A stretch of DNA of 64,000 nucleotides, from NCBI GenBank assembly GCA_016714225.1, contig JADJNS010000009.1:297767-361766 (forward strand), given 5' to 3'. This document shows positions 36,992 through 44,618 of this stretch, piece after piece; the stretch's first letter is position 1, and each line of letters opens with the position of its first letter. The notes beneath the pieces were generated by a model, which was given only the letters and a program-made list of their open reading frames with translations, was not told the origin of the DNA and ran no database searches. The position numbers and the translations under genes were made by a program. Source of the DNA: Archangiaceae bacterium. GTDB taxonomy: Bacteria > Myxococcota > Myxococcia > Myxococcales > Myxococcaceae.

Positions 36992-37635
36992 TGCTCCTCG
37001 CGGCGAAACACGAACGGGTAGGTCACCACCACCACGCCGCCGCCCGCCGGCTTGGGGAACCGCCAGCCCTTCACCCGCGAGACGATGCAGTCTTCGAGGG
37101 CCGACCTGCCCACGGTGCTCTCGGTGACCTTGGGCGAGTCGACGGTGCCTTCCCGGGTGATGACGAACTTCACCACCACTTTGCCCTCGAGCTCGGGAGC
37201 CTGCGCGAGCTCCTGCTCGTAGCAGTAGCGCACCGGGTTGCGGTTGCGGTGAATGACGGTGCGAACCAGCCCTTGGTCGAGCGAGCCCATCACCACCGGT
37301 TCGGCAAGCGCCACCGCCGCGTCGGTTCGCGCCGGGCGCCCCAGGCCGCCGATTCCCTCACCGGCGCCGCCGCCGTCGCTCGGCGAGCCTCGCGACCCCA
37401 GCCCTCCCAGGCCACCATTGGGGTCGAGGCCGGCGCCGCCGAACGACTTCGACGCCGGCAGGTAGCGCCGCTCAGGGAGCACCACCGCGGCGCTGCTGCC
37501 GCCATCGCCGGGGGCGGTCGCCGTCGCCCCGGGCGAGGCGGCCTCGGCGCGGGCGTGAAACCAGAAGGCCGCGGTGGCGCCGAGCAGCAGGCAGGCGAAC
37601 GAGGCGGCAGTGAGCGCACGGAGAACCGGAAGCAT
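36988..37635 (-). CDS. AgmX/PglI C-terminal-domain (TonB-like) protein
   Basis: 215 residues: an N-terminal membrane anchor (residues about 8-27), a Gly-rich periplasmic linker (GGLGGLGSRG), then the AgmX/PglI C-terminal domain (about 115-213): VVMGSLDQGLVRTVIHRN, RYCYEQELAQAPELEGKVVVKF, VSRVKGWRFPKP and GGGVVVVTYPFVF. This TonB-C-like domain is frequent in myxobacterial gliding and envelope proteins; its partner here is unknown. It is coupled to the desaturase gene by GTGA. TACGGC lies 7 bases before the ATG, and the 13-base leader TGCCGTAGCACGC (plus-strand reading) is shared with the paralogue at 39156. Confidence 0.8.
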   Translation of the reverse strand: MLPVLRALTAASFACLLLGATAAFWFHARAEAASPGATATAPGDGGSSAAVVLPERRYLPASKSFGGAGLDPNGGLGGLGSRGSPSDGGGAGEGIGGLGRPARTDAAVALAEPVVMGSLDQGLVRTVIHRNRNPVRYCYEQELAQAPELEGKVVVKFVITREGTVDSPKVTESTVGRSALEDCIVSRVKGWRFPKPAGGGVVVVTYPFVFRREEQ

Positions 37636-37689
37636 GGGGCCTGCCGTAGCACGCGCCCGGCGCTTCAGCGTGCGGTGGCCCTGCGGCGT

Positions 37690-37818
37690 TCAGTGCGCGT
37701 CTCTCATTCGCGCTCGAAGAGCTCCTTTGTCGAGGGAGCCCATCACCAGGGGCTCACCGGCGTCGGGAAGGGCACCCGCGATGCCGGCGAGCGAGATGAC
37801 CAAGAACGTCCGGAGCAT
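37690..37818 (-). pseudogene. Truncated AgmX-like gene remnant
   Basis: 42 codons beginning MLRTFLVISLAGIAG and continuing PDAGEPLVMGSLDKG. These match the first ~30 residues of the intact gene at 38416-39156 (MLRTLLVLSLAGTAA, PDAGEPLVMGSLDKG); the frame then ends in unrelated residues. The AgmX domains are absent. It is the downstream half of a duplicated segment (see the 276-bp repeat). An open frame extends in frame to 37953, but this is non-coding in the intact copy as well. Confidence 0.65.
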
Positions 37819-37901
37819 CGCACGGCGCGCAGCACGCCGGGCGTGGTCGACCGAGAGGTACCAAAGCCAGAGCGACGCCTGCACCACCGCGTCGGTCACT
37901 C

Positions 37902-38177
37902 CGGCCAGCGCGGCGAGTGACAACGCGATGCCCACCCGACTGAGGGTGAGCATCGCGCTGTCGCTGCTTTCGAGGCGCAGGAGGGTGAACGCCTCGAGAA
38001 ACGTGGTGCTTTGCAGAAAGCTCTTCGCAGGAGGCAGCGGGCTCAGGGCCCGGCGTCGGGACCGCCGGCCGAGCCGCCGTCGTTGCTGCCGCCAGAACCG
38101 CCGGTGCCGCCGTCGCCGCGCCCACCCGCCGAGCCGCCGTCGTTGCTGCCACCCGCGCCGCCGGTGCCGCCATCGGC
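37902..38177. repeat. 276-bp perfect direct repeat, left copy
   Basis: Identical by eye to 39258-39533 (constant offset 1356). It contains the 3' end of a Gly-rich lipoprotein tail (GGSAGGPDAGP and stop) and the intergenic DNA before the AgmX-like gene. Weaker similarity continues to about 37690 on the left. Confidence 0.95.
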
Positions 38178-38180
38178 CGT

Positions 38181-38252
38181 GCCGCCACCTTCGCCGCCAC
38201 CTTCGCCGCCACCTTCGCCGCCACCTTCGCCGCCACCTTCGCCGCCACCTTC
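38181..38252. repeat. 12-bp tandem repeat, six perfect copies
   Basis: GCCGCCACCTTC six times in a row (72 bp), encoding (Gly-Gly-Glu-Gly)n on the minus strand. The intact lipoprotein at 36.1 kb has only about one such unit at the matching place, so the array expanded in this copy. Confidence 0.95.
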
Positions 38253-38364
38253 GCCGCCGCCGGCGGTGCCGGTCATGCCTCCAGTCGCTCCGCCGCCGCC
38301 TGAGCCCTGCTCGGGGGGCTGACCACAGGCGAACAGGCAGAGGGTGAGCAGGGCGAGGCGGGGG
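38251..38364. repeat. 114-bp direct repeat, copy at the lipoprotein remnant
   Basis: Matches 36106-36219 with two mismatches (offset 2145). Just beyond its right end the remnant has six Gs where the intact gene has five Gs followed by CA, which is the start-codon frameshift. Confidence 0.9.
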
Positions 38365-38415
38365 GCATGCCGCGAGCTTAGTTCGCCGCGGCTCGCGGGG
38401 GCTCGCTGCGGGCGT

Positions 38416-39156
38416 TCAGATTGCGTCTGGGCGTACGCGCTCGAAGTTGAAGGGGTAGACCACCGTCACAGTGCCGCCGCCCTTGGGCTCGGGGAAGCGC
38501 CAGCTCGAGACGCGCCCCACGACGCACCGGTCGAGCGCGGGTGCGGTGCTCGAGACGACCTTCACTCCGGCGACGCTGCCGGCGGCGGTGATCTGGAACT
38601 TCACCAGCAGCCGGCCTTCGAGCGTGGGGCTCTCGACGAGCTGGCGCTGGTAGCAGTCGCGAATCTGCGCGGTGTTGCGCTTCATGACCGCGTGAATCTC
38701 GTCTTTGCTCAGACCGCCGGTCACTTGCGAGTCGCCGCTCGAGACCGGCGCGTCGGTGTCGACGGCCTCGGGCTGCCCGCCGTCGCGCGCCTGGCTGAAC
38801 GCGAACGGGTAGGTGACGATGACCACTCCGCCGCCCTTGGGCTTGGGGAACGACCAGGTCTTCACTTCAGCGGCGATGCACTCTTCCATCGCGGCGAGGT
38901 TGAGGGAGCTCTCGAGAATCTTCGGTGACTCGACGTCGCCGGCTTTGGTGATGGTGAACCGAACCACCACCCTGCCTTCGACCTTCGGCGTGACGACCAG
39001 CTGCTTCTCGTAGCAGGAGCGAATCTGGGCGCGGTTGCTGCTGATGACCGCGCGAATCACGCCCTTGTCGAGGGAGCCCATCACCAGCGGCTCACCTGCG
39101 TCGGGAGGGGCGGCCGCGGTGCCGGCGAGCGAGAGGACCAAGAGGGTGCGGAGCAT
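38416..39156 (-). CDS. Secreted protein with two AgmX/PglI C-terminal domains
   Basis: 246 residues with a Sec signal (MLRTLLVLSLAGTAAAPPDAG), then two copies of the AgmX/PglI (TonB-C-like) domain: one at about 25-120 (VMGSLDKGVIRAVISSNRA, CYEKQLVV, GGGVVIVTYPFAF) and one at about 148-245 (LSKDEIHAVMKRNTAQ, CYQRQLVE, GGGTVTVVYPFNF). There is no membrane anchor beyond the signal, so it is periplasmic. The start at 39156 is chosen because it opens the signal peptide; a frame 51 codons longer has an implausible N-terminus. TACGGC lies 6 bases before the ATG. A truncated copy is at 37690-37818. Confidence 0.78.
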   Translation of the reverse strand: MLRTLLVLSLAGTAAAPPDAGEPLVMGSLDKGVIRAVISSNRAQIRSCYEKQLVVTPKVEGRVVVRFTITKAGDVESPKILESSLNLAAMEECIAAEVKTWSFPKPKGGGVVIVTYPFAFSQARDGGQPEAVDTDAPVSSGDSQVTGGLSKDEIHAVMKRNTAQIRDCYQRQLVESPTLEGRLLVKFQITAAGSVAGVKVVSSTAPALDRCVVGRVSSWRFPEPKGGGTVTVVYPFNFERVRPDAI

Positions 39157-39257
39157 CGGCGTGCCGTAGCACGCCGGTTCGCAGCTCTCCCACCCGAAGT
39201 CCCGGAACAGCTGCCGGCGGGGCGACCGAGAGGTTGCACCACCGCGTAGGTCATTCG

Positions 39258-39533
39258 CGGCCAGCGCGGCGAGTGACAACGCGATGCCCACCCGACTGAG
39301 GGTGAGCATCGCGCTGTCGCTGCTTTCGAGGCGCAGGAGGGTGAACGCCTCGAGAAACGTGGTGCTTTGCAGAAAGCTCTTCGCAGGAGGCAGCGGGCTC
39401 AGGGCCCGGCGTCGGGACCGCCGGCCGAGCCGCCGTCGTTGCTGCCGCCAGAACCGCCGGTGCCGCCGTCGCCGCGCCCACCCGCCGAGCCGCCGTCGTT
39501 GCTGCCACCCGCGCCGCCGGTGCCGCCATCGGC
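39258..39533. repeat. 276-bp perfect direct repeat, right copy
   Basis: Identical by eye to 37902-38177. It covers the last 45 codons of the Gly-rich lipoprotein gene (stop at 39399) and 141 bases downstream of it. Confidence 0.95.
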
Positions 39534-40373
39534 AGGAGACCCACCGTCGTTCGCGCCGCCGGTGCCGCCGTCGCCGCGCCCACCGGCCGAGCCGCCGTCG
39601 TTGCTGCCGCCCGAGCCGCCCGAGCCGCCCGAGCCGCCGTCGGCCGGAGACCCACCGTCGTTCGCGCCGCCGGTGCCGCCGTCGCCCCGCCCACCGGCCG
39701 AGCCGCCGTCGTTCGCGCCGCCGGTGCCGCCGGCCGAGCCGCCGTCGTTGCTGCCGCCGGTGCCACCCGCCGAGCCACCGTCGTTGTGGCCGCCAGTGCC
39801 GCCGTCGTTGTTGCCGCCGCTGCCCGCCGAGCCGCCGTCGTTGTGGCCGCCGCTGCCGCCGGTGCCGCCATCGCCGAGCGTGCCACCGTCACCGGGGGCG
39901 CGCCGCGAGGGCTGGAAGCGGGTGAAGCCCTCGATGTCGAACGACACGGTCTTCTTCGCCGCGTCGACCACCACCTCGGTGATCTCCTTGCGCGTGCCGT
40001 CGCCTTCTTCGACCGCAATCACCACCGACTCGCCTTCGAGGGCCGAGCCGGTCAGCGGCATGGTGAGCCGCGCGGGGGTGGCGAAGTGAAGCCCCGAAGG
40101 CTCCCAGATCGCCACGGGCCCCAGCGCCTCGCCTTTGGTCACCAGGTCATCGAGGCCGAGCTCGAGGGTGATGACCACGTCTTGCTGCACTGCGTCTTTG
40201 GGAATGTCGAGCACCGTGCCCGCGAGCGAAGGCTCTTCGGTGGCGTCGACCTTGATGATCGCCGCTTCGCCCTGGTTCACCTGCTGCTGCTTGACGAAAC
40301 GCGAGCCCAGGTTGGGCCCGCAGCTCGCCGCCAAGAGAATCAGCGCCGCAACTTTCAATCTCGAGAGGTTCAT
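39399..40373 (-). CDS. Lipoprotein with ZU5-like domain and long Gly-rich tail
   Basis: 324 residues. The lipoprotein signal ends ILLAASCGP. Residues about 35-130 resemble a ZU5-type beta domain (TVLDIPKDAVQQDVVITLELG, GPVAIWEPSGLHFATPARL). Residues about 165-324 are only Gly/Ser/Asn/Asp repeats (GGTGGSNDGGSAGG, GGANDGGSPADGG), so this tail ends the protein with no domain after it, unlike the hydrolase lipoprotein, where a similar stretch is a linker. It is probably surface-exposed. The ATG at 40373 is preferred over a TTG three codons earlier. The final 45 codons are the 276-bp repeat. Confidence 0.7.
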   Translation of the reverse strand: MNLSRLKVAALILLAASCGPNLGSRFVKQQQVNQGEAAIIKVDATEEPSLAGTVLDIPKDAVQQDVVITLELGLDDLVTKGEALGPVAIWEPSGLHFATPARLTMPLTGSALEGESVVIAVEEGDGTRKEITEVVVDAAKKTVSFDIEGFTRFQPSRRAPGDGGTLGDGGTGGSGGHNDGGSAGSGGNNDGGTGGHNDGGSAGGTGGSNDGGSAGGTGGANDGGSAGGRGDGGTGGANDGGSPADGGSGGSGGSGGSNDGGSAGGRGDGGTGGANDGGSPADGGTGGAGGSNDGGSAGGRGDGGTGGSGGSNDGGSAGGPDAGP

Positions 40374-40407
40374 GACCTTCAATTTCGTGAGGCCGGCCCG
40401 GCGTTCA

Positions 40408-41379
40408 TTACTTCGTGCAGGTCTTCTTCAGCTCGACCGCCCACTCGGGGGGGCGGCCGTCGAGCTGGCCCAGGTCGGCGCAGGCAGCCGACCGATCTCC
40501 CAGCTCCCAGGCCGCGCGCAGCGCCAGCCACTGCACCTCGCTGCGCCGCTCGTTGCCGGGGAACTCGGAGAGGAATGTGGCGGCCCGGTGGCGCACCGCC
40601 TGCCAGTCTCCCAGCCGCACCGAGGCCTCGAGCGCCGAGAGCCGCGCCTCCTGCTTCAGGGCGCCGTGGGGAAAGCGCTGGGCGAGGCCGTCGAAGGTGG
40701 TGCGCGCCCTGCCCGGGTCATCGAGTCGCAGCTCGAGGTCGCCGGCCTTCAGCGCCGCCGCTTCGGCCCTCAGGCTGGTGCTGGCTCCGATGGCGTTGAA
40801 GGCGTTCGCCGCGCCGGTGACGTCGTTGCGCGCCAGCCGGCTCTCGGCCTGCGACCAGGCGCGCTGGTCGGTCACGTCAGCGGGCTCGAGCGCACGAACC
40901 CGCGAGACGTCGGCCTCGAGGCTGCCGCGCCGGAAAGGAGCCGCGAGGCGCTCACCGTCGAGCACCACCTCGCCCTCGGCCACGTCGAGCTCGACACCGT
41001 CTGAAGCCACCCGCAGCGCGAACACCGCCGCATCGGTCTTCACCCGGTGCTTGCCCGCCTCGAGCTCGAGCGGGGTGCCCCACACCGAGACGGTGGCCGA
41101 GCCGCTCAGCAGCGCGATGTGGTTGTCGGCCCGCTTCCACTTCGAGCCGAAGCTGCCCACCATGGCGAAGCCCTCGGTGCTGACCGGCTGGGGCTTCGAG
41201 AACACCATCGCCACCGCGATTCCCGCAGCGACGGCGGCCAGGCCGCCGAACACCAGCCGCGCGCGTGAAGCGCCGGCGCCGCGCCGAGCCGTCACCTTGC
41301 GCCACACCCGCTCGCGCGCCCCAAGGGGAGCCTGGGCAGTGCCTTCGCGCAGCTGGGAGATGAGCTTGTCGACGCTCAT
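40408..41379 (-). CDS. FecR-like anti-sigma factor with helical-repeat C-terminus
   Basis: 323 residues starting at ATG 41379, which overlaps the sigma factor's stop (ATGA, 41376-41379). The cytosolic N-terminus (about 40 residues) would bind sigma, one transmembrane helix follows (RLVFGGLAAVAAGIAVAMVF, about 43-62), then a periplasmic FecR-like beta domain (about 70-160: GSATVSVWGTPLELEAG, VELDVAEGEVVLDG) and a TPR-like helical part (about 175-315, ARTTFDGLAQRFPHGALKQEARL). This arrangement is typical of regulators that hold an ECF sigma until a periplasmic signal arrives. There is no TonB-dependent receptor nearby. Confidence 0.8.
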   Translation of the reverse strand: MSVDKLISQLREGTAQAPLGARERVWRKVTARRGAGASRARLVFGGLAAVAAGIAVAMVFSKPQPVSTEGFAMVGSFGSKWKRADNHIALLSGSATVSVWGTPLELEAGKHRVKTDAAVFALRVASDGVELDVAEGEVVLDGERLAAPFRRGSLEADVSRVRALEPADVTDQRAWSQAESRLARNDVTGAANAFNAIGASTSLRAEAAALKAGDLELRLDDPGRARTTFDGLAQRFPHGALKQEARLSALEASVRLGDWQAVRHRAATFLSEFPGNERRSEVQWLALRAAWELGDRSAACADLGQLDGRPPEWAVELKKTCTK

Positions 41380-41933
41380 GGCAAGAGCCCCCGCTTCCGC
41401 GCGATGGCCTCGAAGTCTTTGCGGGCGTAATGCAGCCGGGTGCGCACCGTGGAGACGTTGGTGCCGGTGAGCTGGGCGATCTCCTCGTGGGTCATGCCCT
41501 CGAGCTCGTGCAGCGCGAAGGCCTCGCGCTTGGTCTGCGACAGCTCGCGCAGCACCTTCTCGACCGCCGCGAGGTGCTGGCGTGCGGCCACCGCCGGCTC
41601 GGCGGCGGGAGCCAGCTCGGTCTCTTCTCGGCTCCACAGGTCGTGAAAGAAGGTGCGCACCCGCTGCTTGCGCAGCTGCGCGGCCACCACGTTCGAGACG
41701 ATGCGGTACAGCCAGTGGGCGAACACGCCGTGCTGGAAGGTGTCGAGGCGGCGAAAGGCGACCACGAAGGCCTCGTGCACCGCGTCTTCGGCCTCGGCCG
41801 CGGTCAGGCCGAGGCGGCGGGCGACCCGAAAGGCGAAGTCGAAGTGGCTGTCGTAGAGCGTGCGCCAGGCGGCCGAGTCGCCGACTCGACACGCCTCGAT
41901 CGTCGCGTCTCCAATCAGCTCCATGGGTTGCAT
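41376..41933 (-). CDS. ECF-family RNA polymerase sigma factor
   Basis: About 185 residues with sigma region 2 (YDSHFDFAFRVARRLGLTAAEAEDAVHEAFVVA and FAHWLYRIVSNVVAAQ) and region 4 (LRELSQTKREAFALHELEGM, THEEIAQLTGTNVSTVRTRLHYARK). The next gene is its likely anti-sigma factor, coupled by ATGA. The ATG at 41933 (MQPMELIG) is chosen because the in-frame extension to a GTG at 42002 uses atypical codons and overlaps the upstream gene by 11 bases; 41924 is also possible. The regulon cannot be read from this window. Confidence 0.85.
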   Translation of the reverse strand: MQPMELIGDATIEACRVGDSAAWRTLYDSHFDFAFRVARRLGLTAAEAEDAVHEAFVVAFRRLDTFQHGVFAHWLYRIVSNVVAAQLRKQRVRTFFHDLWSREETELAPAAEPAVAARQHLAAVEKVLRELSQTKREAFALHELEGMTHEEIAQLTGTNVSTVRTRLHYARKDFEAIARKRGLLP

Positions 41934-41991
41934 CGCGGCCAGGGCAAACACGGGGTCTCCGCCCCGTAATGTCGTGAGCCTCAAAGAACGT

Positions 41992-43248
41992 TCATCGGTC
42001 ACCGGCCACCGCGACGCTCAATGCCACGAAGAGGTCGACCGGCGATAGCCGGGCCCTCTGCAGGGTGTCATCGATCTGGAACTGTCGGGGGAGCAGGCTG
42101 AACGAGGCGCCCGGTGTGAGCGAGAGCTCGAGCCACCGAACCGGCCGAAATGTCAGCTGTGCCGAGGCTCCGAGGGCAGGGCTGGCCAGCCAACCGGTCG
42201 TTTCCCGGTAGAGGTAGACGCCTTGCGCGGTGGCCCAGGTGAAGCGGGCGCCGGCCGAGGCCTCGGCGCACAGCCGCCAGCGGGTGCCGAAGCGGAAGCA
42301 GGGGCCGGCGCGCGCGGTGGCGAGAAAGTGCTCGGCGGTGATGGTGCCGCGGGTGACGGCGTTGATCTGTACGGCGTCGGTCTCGGGCAGCGAGGCCCAC
42401 CCGCGCAGGCCGACGCGCCAGCGGTCGTTGATCAACGCCGAGGCGACCACCGCGAGCGCCGGACGAAAGCGATCGCCGATGCCGTAGAGGCCGAGCAGCT
42501 CGGCGCCGGCGTCCCAGTGGGTGACCTTGAGGTCGAGGCTGAACGTGCTGCGGGACGCAGAGGCCGCCGGAGCCGGAGCCGCCACGGCAGCAGGCGCGGC
42601 CGGCGGCGCAGTCGCAGAGGGCTGTGCCCCGACGCGATCGATGAGCTCGAGCGTGCCCTCCCTCTCCCCTGGAGGGGGAGAGGGTTGGGGTGAGGGGGTC
42701 GGTGCAGCCGGAGCCTCGACGAGGGGAGGCGCGGCCGGAGGAGGGCCCGGAGGCGGAGGCGCAACCGGAGGCGGCGTCGCCCGGACGCCGCGCAGGGCGG
42801 GAGGCCTCACTTCCCGAGGAGGCGGTGTTTCCCGAGGCGGTGGAGGCGGTGTTTCCCGAGGCGGAGTTTCCCGAGGCGGAGTTTCCCGAGGCGGCACCTC
42901 TTTGGGCTTCCCCGGCTCTTTCGGAGCGAGCGACGGAGCGCTGAGCTGCCGCGCGAAGCGCTCGACGATGAGCGCGGCGGCCTCGGCCAGGCCGCGGCAC
43001 TCCTGCCCGCCCGGCAGGCTCCGCTCGAGGAGCGTCGTGTCGGCGTCCGACAGGGTGAGCCGAACCTGCCCCTCGCGCACCCTCAGGTCGAGCAGCCACC
43101 CGGGCTGCTCGACCCCGTTGCGCTTGAGCGCCGCGCGGGTGAGCGCGGCGAGCCCGCACGAGTCGAGCTCGGTCGCCACCTCGACGCGCGGCTGGGCGAG
43201 CGCGCCGCCCGCCACCAGAAGCAACACCGCGGCGGCGCGCGCGACCAA
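41992..43248 (-). CDS. Exported Pro-rich protein with C-terminal beta-rich domain
   Basis: 418 residues: Sec signal (AAAVLLLVAGGALAQP), an N-terminal domain (about 20-100, LDSCGLAALTRAALKRNG, QECRGLAEAAALIVERFA), a long Pro-rich linker (about 105-235, PPRETPPRETPP repeats) and a C-terminal domain of alternating strands (about 240-418) like an outer-membrane beta-barrel or a surface beta domain. The linker contains a translated REP-like palindrome. The start is TTG at 43248, supported by AAGGGGCAGG just upstream. It is directly upstream of the ECF sigma gene, and co-regulation is possible. The function is unknown. Confidence 0.7.
   Translation of the reverse strand: MVARAAAVLLLVAGGALAQPRVEVATELDSCGLAALTRAALKRNGVEQPGWLLDLRVREGQVRLTLSDADTTLLERSLPGGQECRGLAEAAALIVERFARQLSAPSLAPKEPGKPKEVPPRETPPRETPPRETPPPPPRETPPPREVRPPALRGVRATPPPVAPPPPGPPPAAPPLVEAPAAPTPSPQPSPPPGEREGTLELIDRVGAQPSATAPPAAPAAVAAPAPAASASRSTFSLDLKVTHWDAGAELLGLYGIGDRFRPALAVVASALINDRWRVGLRGWASLPETDAVQINAVTRGTITAEHFLATARAGPCFRFGTRWRLCAEASAGARFTWATAQGVYLYRETTGWLASPALGASAQLTFRPVRWLELSLTPGASFSLLPRQFQIDDTLQRARLSPVDLFVALSVAVAGDR
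42660..42684. repeat. REP-like palindrome within a coding sequence
   Basis: CCCTCTCCCC (42660-42669) and GGGGAGAGGG (42675-42684) form a 10-bp stem with a 5-base loop, followed by TTGGGGTGAGGG. This matches a palindromic repeat family that I recall from intergenic DNA of many Proteobacteria. Here it is read in frame as PSPQPSPPPGEREG. Confidence 0.75.
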
Positions 43249-43257
43249 CCTGCCCCT

Positions 43258-43725
43258 TCAGTGCGCCTGCTTCGCCATCGCCGCGCTGAGCTCTTCGGGG
43301 GTCAGGTCGACCTGGTGGGTAGAGATGGTCCAGTGCTGGCCGAAAGGGTCGACCAGGGTGCCGCTGCGGTCTCCGTAGAACTGATCGGCCAGGGGCCGCT
43401 GCACCGTCGCGCCCGCCGCCACCGCGCGCGCGAACACCGCGTCGCAATCTTCGACGTAGAGGCAGATGCCCACCGGAGAGCCGCCCAGCGTCTTGGCCGA
43501 CTTGTTCCCGAACGAGGGGTCTTCGTCGGCGAGCATCAGGGTGCAGTTGCCGATGCGCAGCTCGGCGTGGCCGAGCTTGCCGTTCGGCATCGGCAGCCGG
43601 TACGCCTCTCGGGCACCGAACGCCTTCACGTAGAAGGCGATCGCCGCGGCGGCGTCGCTGACCGCGAAGTACGGGGTCAGCGTCGCATACGCGTCGGGAA
43701 TGAAGCGCTTCGCAGGAGTCGGCAT
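43258..43725 (-). CDS. VOC (glyoxalase/PhnB-like) family protein
   Basis: A 155-residue single-chain vicinal-oxygen-chelate protein with two beta-alpha-beta-beta-beta modules: LTPYFAVSDAAAAIAFYVKAFGA, HAELRIGNCTLMLADE, then VGICLYVEDCDAVFARAVAAGA and GDRSGTLVDPFGQHW. It resembles the PhnB/DUF1428-like branch whose members are often of unknown reaction; metal ligands would include the His of GHAEL and a later Glu/Asp. It is cytosolic. It lies 9 bases upstream of the TTG-started exported protein on the same strand, but a functional link is unlikely. Confidence 0.85.
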   Translation of the reverse strand: MPTPAKRFIPDAYATLTPYFAVSDAAAAIAFYVKAFGAREAYRLPMPNGKLGHAELRIGNCTLMLADEDPSFGNKSAKTLGGSPVGICLYVEDCDAVFARAVAAGATVQRPLADQFYGDRSGTLVDPFGQHWTISTHQVDLTPEELSAAMAKQAH

Positions 43726-43815
43726 GGCTCGGGTCCTTTTCTCGAGAGTTGAAGGGCCCGACCATGGCGAGGCTGCGCCGGGTGTTCAAGCGCAGCGCGT
43801 CGCAAGGTACGTCGA

Positions 43816-44550
43816 TCACTTCAACAGAATCTCACCATCGTCGATGCGCGCGACCATGTTGTTCTTCAGGTCGAAGATGCCGCCGTAGGTGCTGCCGCCC
43901 GAGCCGAAGTCGATGCCCAGCAGCTTCTCGCCGGTGGTCTCGTCGGTGAAGGTGCGGGTCACCACTTCTGAATCGTCGACCGCGTCGAGCGCATCGGCCA
44001 GGGTCTTCACGCCCGGGTAGTCGGCCGCCAGGGTCGCCTCGACGATCATCTCGGCCAGCTCGGGAGACACCTTCGAGGCGTTGGCGGGGGTGACCTTCGT
44101 CTTGCCCTCGACCTTGGCGTTGTCGTTGAGGGTGAACCACGAGTCCCACTTCTTCAGCATGCCCTCGCGCGGGTCGATGCCGGCGGCGCCGGCCGTCTTG
44201 AGCGCCTTGGCGAGGTTCACCGCCAGCCGGCCGGTGAGCGACATCTTCTTCTCTTCGTCCTTCGACAGGCCGTTTTGGTTGAGGTCGTACTTCGCGATCA
44301 GCTTCTCTTTCGCGAAGGCGACCGCGCGCTTCACGTCGGCGGGCGTGACGGTGGCGCCCTTCTTGAAGTCGCGGTTGTCGATGAACTTGAAGAAGACGTC
44401 GACCAGCTGCTTCTGCACGCCGCTCATCGGAGCGATCGCCGACTTGATGTCGGCGCGGCTGATGCGGCCGTCCTGGCCGCCGGCGTCGATGATGGCCTTC
44501 GCGGCCTGGTCGAGCACGCGGTTCACGTCTGCTTTGGAGATTCGGGACAT
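43816..44550 (-). CDS. EF-hand-containing protein
   Basis: A 244-residue soluble protein without signal peptide. One EF-hand loop is clear: DLNQNGLSKDEE (residues about 109-120), with Asp/Asn/Asn/Gly and Glu in positions 1, 3, 5, 6 and 12; a looser DAGGQDGRISRADI near residue 22 may be a second site. The rest is helical until a C-terminal alpha/beta segment with GIDFGSGGSTYGGIF. It is probably a cytosolic calcium-binding protein of unknown role. TAAGCG lies 6 bases before the ATG and no Shine-Dalgarno is visible. Confidence 0.65.
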   Translation of the reverse strand: MSRISKADVNRVLDQAAKAIIDAGGQDGRISRADIKSAIAPMSGVQKQLVDVFFKFIDNRDFKKGATVTPADVKRAVAFAKEKLIAKYDLNQNGLSKDEEKKMSLTGRLAVNLAKALKTAGAAGIDPREGMLKKWDSWFTLNDNAKVEGKTKVTPANASKVSPELAEMIVEATLAADYPGVKTLADALDAVDDSEVVTRTFTDETTGEKLLGIDFGSGGSTYGGIFDLKNNMVARIDDGEILLK

Positions 44551-44618
44551 GCGGCCCGCTTAGCACGGCGCTCTCGGCGCGCCTCGAAGCGCCGCAGGCC
44601 CGTCACCGGCTGGCAACA

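Larger units (their letters stand above)
38043..38368 (-). pseudogene. Chimeric lipoprotein remnant: signal and Gly-rich linker only
   Basis: The 5' part copies the hydrolase lipoprotein (LALLTLCLFACGQPPEQGS) and the 3' part copies the tail of the 39399-40373 lipoprotein (NDGGSAGGPDAGP). No folded domain lies between them. A one-base length difference between the ATG (38368) and the signal sequence puts that ATG out of frame with the lipoprotein reading, and no other usual start codon is in frame upstream. It is best read as a recombination product that is no longer properly translated. Confidence 0.6.

Noticed and set aside
37954..38250. CRISPR or satellite array from the short GC-rich repeats
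   Set aside because: The repeats are direct 6-12 bp coding words for Gly-rich linkers with no spacers.
41980..42002. GTG 42002 as the sigma factor start
   Set aside because: It would add residues with atypical codons and overlap the upstream stop; ATG 41933 or 41924 fits ECF proteins better, though this is not certain.
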